DNA from: a virus
Virus record (IMG/VR): IMGVR_UViG_3300030419_003589
Span: 1-64,000 of that record
Length of the DNA: 64,000 nt
Direction: 5' to 3' (one strand)
Made by a program: the position numbers and the translations under genes. The notes beneath the pieces were generated by a model, which made no database searches, was not told where the DNA came from, and saw nothing but the letters and a program-made list of their open reading frames with translations. Numbering within the stretch: position 1 is the first letter of the stretch; each line of letters begins with the position of its first letter. This document shows positions 60,684 through 64,000 of this stretch, piece after piece.

Positions 60684-61575
60684 AGTTATGTAGCTCCTTC
60701 TTGCTGGGTTCCCAGTCTAAAGTTCTTCTAAGTTTTAAAGAATTGATGGAGTACCTGTAATCCTGCCCCATCCTATTCTCTATAAATTCTACGTGACTTT
60801 TCCAGTCACTGATCCCCTTCCATTCGCAAACCTTTTCTACAATCTCTAGATTTTTCATGTAGTTGTATGCCGAAACATTCCAAGTCTGATCCTCCTCCTC
60901 AGAGAAGCAGATTTTATATATAGCATCAGCATTATCTTTGACGTACAGCCAGTCTCTTACATAGCTCCCGTCGCCATGAATTGGGATTTTCTGACCAGTA
61001 TCTAAACTATGTAGGATCTTTGGTATGAGTTTTTCTGGATACTGTCTGGGGCCGTAGTTATTAGTGCTTCTTACGATTTGGTAATTTACCCCGAAGGTTC
61101 TGGCGTATGCTAGTATTAGCATTTCTGCGGCAGCTTTGGTCGCTGAATAAGGATTGCTTGGATGTAATATACTTTCTTCTGTTTTGTCTTCCTCGTTTAG
61201 GTTTACATCGCCATACACTTCATCTGTGCTTATATGAATAAATTTAGGCTTCTGATACACCTTAGCTCTAAGTAGGCTTAGGATGTTAAATACGCCCTCT
61301 ACGTTGGACTTCAGGAATACTTTGGGGGCTTCTATGGAATTGTCTACATGGGACTCTGCCGCAAAGTTGACAAGTACGTCACAGACTGGTATGTGTGTTA
61401 ATTCACATATATCTTCTTTTATATGTGTGTATTTTGGATTATCATCCCAAGGTAAAGTTTTATTCGATGCATAGGTCATCTTGTCTATGTCTATGACTTC
61501 ATGCCCCTCATCTAAAACTTTTTCAACAAAATGGCTGCCTATAAAGCCCCTACCACCTGTCACTGCAAAAATCAT
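60676..61575 (-). CDS. rmlB: dTDP-glucose 4,6-dehydratase
   Basis: 299 residues. GGRGFIG (7-13) binds NAD; NFAAESHVDNS (70-80), HISTDEVYG with Thr117-Asp118-Glu119 and the catalytic Tyr143-x3-Lys147 (PYSATKAA) are all present, as is NRMGQDYRYSINSLKL near the C-terminus, which is the substrate-binding RPGHDxRY block with Met-Gly-Gln in place of Pro-Gly-His. The enzyme makes dTDP-4-keto-6-deoxyglucose, the substrate of the FdtA-like and aminotransferase genes downstream. It is about 40-50 residues shorter than typical RmlB, mainly at the C-terminus. RmlA is absent from the window. Confidence 0.85.
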   Translation of the reverse strand: MIFAVTGGRGFIGSHFVEKVLDEGHEVIDIDKMTYASNKTLPWDDNPKYTHIKEDICELTHIPVCDVLVNFAAESHVDNSIEAPKVFLKSNVEGVFNILSLLRAKVYQKPKFIHISTDEVYGDVNLNEEDKTEESILHPSNPYSATKAAAEMLILAYARTFGVNYQIVRSTNNYGPRQYPEKLIPKILHSLDTGQKIPIHGDGSYVRDWLYVKDNADAIYKICFSEEEDQTWNVSAYNYMKNLEIVEKVCEWKGISDWKSHVEFIENRMGQDYRYSINSLKLRRTLDWEPSKKELHNFV

Positions 61576-61577
61576 AA

Positions 61578-62447
61578 TTATCCCTCAAAATTGTATTTTT
61601 TATGAATGTGTTTTATCTCTTCAAAATAATCGTCATAGATTTTCTTCAGACCTGCATCCGAACGATACAAATCCTCTGGAGTAAAGCAATGGTGCATTGT
61701 TGATGGGTTGTAGCTATTTTCCTCTACAGAGTAAACGAATTGCGAAAAGTGGCTAAACACTAATTTTTGTTTTTTCCCATGAAAAGTTATACAGCCATCT
61801 TCTGCGTATGTGTCGAAGTAATATAAGTACCATTGCCAAGGAGCGCCATGCCCAATATTTCCGTCTATAAATAGTACGCTTTCTGGTAACGTAGAGAAAA
61901 CGTCTAGATATTTTTGATCTCCACATGTAGCCAGTTCGGGATGTTTTCTGTGTAGAACTGCATCATACCACCATCCTAGATATCTCTGTCCAATCTCTGT
62001 GTTTTTGAAGTGAACTACGCCCACGTTAAACCAGCCATTTCCGTTGGGAACGTCCGGCCTGTATTGCCTATGCCTGAATAACCCTATGTCTCTGGGGCCG
62101 ATCTCATCGAGCAGCCCGTTGATGCTTTGATGGAAGTAAATATCACTATCTATATAAGTTATGGGGGTGTCATTCTTTTCCATTAGGTAGTGCGAGAAGT
62201 ATGACGCTAAGGCGTAAGAATAATATTTCCTATCTTCTGCTTTCAGTTTCTCAAGGTCTGGGTCTTCAAATTCATCAAAGTAAACCTTAAGAGTATCGCT
62301 TTCGTAGCGACTAAGCTTGTCGTATGAATCCTCGTCAAAGCACAAGTAATGCAAAACAAAATCTTCACTCTTTTTTAGCAAAGACTCGTATAGGGCTAGT
62401 CCCTTCGGGAGGAAGTTATAATCTGAGAGAGCGCATAGATGGTTCAT
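61578..62447 (-). CDS. glycosyltransferase with DxD motif
   Basis: 289 residues from the ATG at 62447, which follows CGAGG and begins three bases after the upstream stop; an earlier start is unlikely. N-terminal NHLCALSDYNFLPKGLALYE and TYIDSDIYF with Asp100-Ser-Asp102 show a GT-A, GT8-like enzyme. Later GWFNVGVVHFKN and CGDQKYLDVFSTLP match the nucleotide-sugar transferase pattern where the acceptor site follows. Sugar and acceptor unknown. Confidence 0.7.
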   Translation of the reverse strand: MNHLCALSDYNFLPKGLALYESLLKKSEDFVLHYLCFDEDSYDKLSRYESDTLKVYFDEFEDPDLEKLKAEDRKYYSYALASYFSHYLMEKNDTPITYIDSDIYFHQSINGLLDEIGPRDIGLFRHRQYRPDVPNGNGWFNVGVVHFKNTEIGQRYLGWWYDAVLHRKHPELATCGDQKYLDVFSTLPESVLFIDGNIGHGAPWQWYLYYFDTYAEDGCITFHGKKQKLVFSHFSQFVYSVEENSYNPSTMHHCFTPEDLYRSDAGLKKIYDDYFEEIKHIHKKYNFEG

Positions 62448-62449
62448 TT

Positions 62450-63067
62450 TTACCTCGTGCATAAACATTGGTATGGGCGATTACTATTCATGTTAATAGC
62501 CGTTTCTCGCTCCACATCGTAACACGTAAAGCCGTATTCTTCAAGCAGTATCTGTCTGATTTCTGGCCAATCTTCGTCGAAGTGATTCTCTAATAACATT
62601 GTCTGCACCTTATTGGCAGTGTCCTTCATTCCCTTTAGCACCTTCAACTCAGCGCCCTCAACATCTATTTTTATCATCTTAATGTTAGTCTCGTCTTTGA
62701 GGAGGGTGTCTAGTGTAATACTCTCGGCAATGCCTTCCTCTTCAAGCTTTTTAAACGATGTATCGTGATCAAGTATCGTGAATGTCTGATCTGTCACTCC
62801 CTTGTGGTACGTTATAGAACCATCCGAGTCTGATGCGGCAGCGGTTACAAACTCGATGTTTCCCTTATCCTGATATTTTTGTTTTAGATACTCCATATTG
62901 CTCGGTGAAAGCTCTACGCAATAAATTTTACCTGTAAATCCTAGATGGTACGTAAAGTAGCCCATATACACGCCATGACAGGCTCCAACGTCTACCACCG
63001 TATCCCCTGACCTTATTAGTCTAAACCTATCCATGACTTCCATGTTTTTATGGTCGTGTTGATCCAT
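62450..63067 (-). CDS. FkbM-family methyltransferase
   Basis: 205 residues from the ATG after GGAGG; earlier in-frame starts lie inside the upstream gene. VVDVGACHGVYM (24-35) is SAM motif I, and MIKIDVEGAELKVLKGM is the hallmark block of the FkbM family. This family usually methylates hydroxyl groups of sugars or polyketides; here the likely target is a glycan sugar. It ends two bases before the start of the next gene region. Confidence 0.75.
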   Translation of the reverse strand: MDQHDHKNMEVMDRFRLIRSGDTVVDVGACHGVYMGYFTYHLGFTGKIYCVELSPSNMEYLKQKYQDKGNIEFVTAAASDSDGSITYHKGVTDQTFTILDHDTSFKKLEEEGIAESITLDTLLKDETNIKMIKIDVEGAELKVLKGMKDTANKVQTMLLENHFDEDWPEIRQILLEEYGFTCYDVERETAINMNSNRPYQCLCTR

Positions 63068-63068
63068 G

Positions 63069-63797
63069 TTAATCCTCCGTAATCCTGTTGGCTGGGAACC
63101 CAAGCTCTTTCCTCTTGTTGAACACAAGGTGGTCTCTTCCAGAATAGTGAAGGGTCTTCCTTGCGGCTAGATCAACTTCTCCTTCGTTCTGCGTCCCCTC
63201 TACACTGTAATGTTCGTGAGTTATAATAACCTTGTCTACATACTTCTCTTTACCCATTCTTTTTACTACTTGAGTGAACTCATCATCGCAGTACAGGCTT
63301 TTGTAGTCTGGGTGATAGATATAACCAAAGCGTTCGTAAAGCTTGCGGCCAAGTATTGAAAAGGTTATCAATTCACCATGAGTATTCCCATCGTCGAAAT
63401 GTACGCAACCATCTAGGTCTGGAAAATGCTCCTGCATAGCGTCGGATATTTCTCTATCCCAATTATAGACTTGAGGCACCATGTCATCTGACGCACAAAT
63501 AATAATGTCAAAATCCCTATCGTTTATATTGGCGTTTATAGCACTAATCTTATCCGTGCCGTAGTCATAGTTTATAGCCCCGTCAACATTCATATTAGGA
63601 AATCTTGGGCGATTTTTGTTTAGTATGTAATTAATTCTTTCCTGAACATAAGGATCAGTCATGGTTTCATCTTCTGCATCACAGTTTATGTTAAAGAAGA
63701 CATTATTCCAAACACTGCAAGTCTCGACGTACCTGTTGAGAACTTGAAGAAACTTCTCCGGCCTTGCGAGAGTAGGAAATTGTATTAATAGTTTCAT
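63069..63797 (-). CDS. glycosyltransferase (GT2-like)
   Basis: 242 residues beginning MKLLIQFPTLARPEKFLQVL, a strand-loop start of GT-A enzymes. DIIICASDDMVPQV has Asp104-Asp105 in the metal-binding place, and YCDDEFTQVVKRMG lies later. The start overlaps the stop of the truncated gene upstream (ATGA). It opens the visible part of the glycan operon. Function is inferred from fold pattern. Confidence 0.6.
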   Translation of the reverse strand: MKLLIQFPTLARPEKFLQVLNRYVETCSVWNNVFFNINCDAEDETMTDPYVQERINYILNKNRPRFPNMNVDGAINYDYGTDKISAINANINDRDFDIIICASDDMVPQVYNWDREISDAMQEHFPDLDGCVHFDDGNTHGELITFSILGRKLYERFGYIYHPDYKSLYCDDEFTQVVKRMGKEKYVDKVIITHEHYSVEGTQNEGEVDLAARKTLHYSGRDHLVFNKRKELGFPANRITED

Positions 63798-64000
63798 AGC
63801 GTTCCTTTTAGTTTCTCCAGTTTTAGTTTGGTCTCTGAATCCTTCAGAAACTTACAAAGCCTAGCTGCCCTAGCAATGCAAGTATGTCTTGACTTTATTT
63901 GTGCTTTTAGAGCTGCTGATAAGTCGTCGGTTTCCTCTTCCATGAATGTGGTAGCTAGAAATTGATCCAGCAGGGGTTGCTCTTCTTCATGTATTTTAAA
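63794..64000 (-). CDS. 3' end of a truncated gene of unknown function
   Basis: The frame is open to the window end and gives the last 68 residues, starting FKIHEEEQPLLDQFL. It is charged and helical (LSAALKAQIKSRHTC, then FLKDSETKLKLEKLKG), with no known motif. It overlaps the glycosyltransferase gene by four bases, so it is in the same operon. Too little is visible to say more. Confidence 0.55.
   Translation of the reverse strand, partial: FKIHEEEQPLLDQFLATTFMEEETDDLSAALKAQIKSRHTCIARAARLCKFLKDSETKLKLEKLKGTL

Overview
This 64 kb window is part of the genome of a large tailed dsDNA phage. Family resemblances suggest a marine, uncultured phage infecting a Gram-negative host, but nothing in the sequence fixes the host. 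Gene density is near total: most neighbours overlap by 1-4 bases (TAATG or ATGA junctions) and no gene-free stretch exceeds about 130 bases. I see no tRNA, CRISPR array, insertion sequence, integrase, terminase, portal or major capsid gene. A tape measure gene with a single-type tail-tube protein and no recognisable contractile sheath suggests a long non-contractile (siphovirus-like) tail.

Left arm, + strand, 1-51185: virion morphogenesis. It opens with a 5'-truncated fibre gene, then a cassette of four enzyme genes inside the structural operon: a phosphoribosyltransferase-HAD fusion, a SAM methyltransferase and two tandem sulfotransferase-like paralogues (1333-4020). Next come small appendage genes (4095-6510), including two tiny coupled ORFs of 45 and 40 codons, and a 1722-residue fibre with about 28 'IG..AG' repeats like trimeric-adhesin heads. 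Then follow neck/tail-completion candidates (11758-14097), the likely major tail-tube protein (14152-15342), a highly structured leader (15340-15488), two related chaperone-like proteins, the 2476-residue tape measure, a 4326-residue protein carrying a seven-blade FG-GAP propeller split by an insertion of about 1,270 residues, a distal-tail protein, the likely baseplate hub (1688 aa), a 1534-residue protein of unknown role and a final virion protein with its own promoter-like motif. A shared motif GTGTATAAW lies just upstream of three of these genes.

Right arm, - strand, 51302-64000: a convergent operon separated from the left arm by two terminators, one per strand. Read in transcription order (from 64000 down) it encodes a truncated gene, glycosyltransferases, an FkbM-type methyltransferase, dTDP-glucose 4,6-dehydratase (RmlB), more glycosyltransferases including a GT-D-like enzyme, three methyltransferase-like proteins, a DegT-type aminotransferase, an FdtA-like ketoisomerase, a small acidic protein, a GDP-fucose-synthase-like epimerase/reductase, a small protein of unknown function, a DUF559/Vsr-like nuclease with an N-terminal helix-turn-helix, an ERF/Rad52-like putative annealing protein and a zinc-ribbon protein. 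RmlB + FdtA + aminotransferase together would make a dTDP-3-amino-3,6-dideoxyhexose; the upstream enzymes RmlA and Gmd are not in the window.

The most unusual points are the two PD-(D/E)XK-like nuclease signatures inside the tape measure, the interrupted propeller in the giant tail protein, and the combination of sulfotransferases, sugar-nucleotide enzymes and many glycosyltransferases with Ser-Gly-rich virion proteins, which raises the untested possibility of a glycan-decorated particle.
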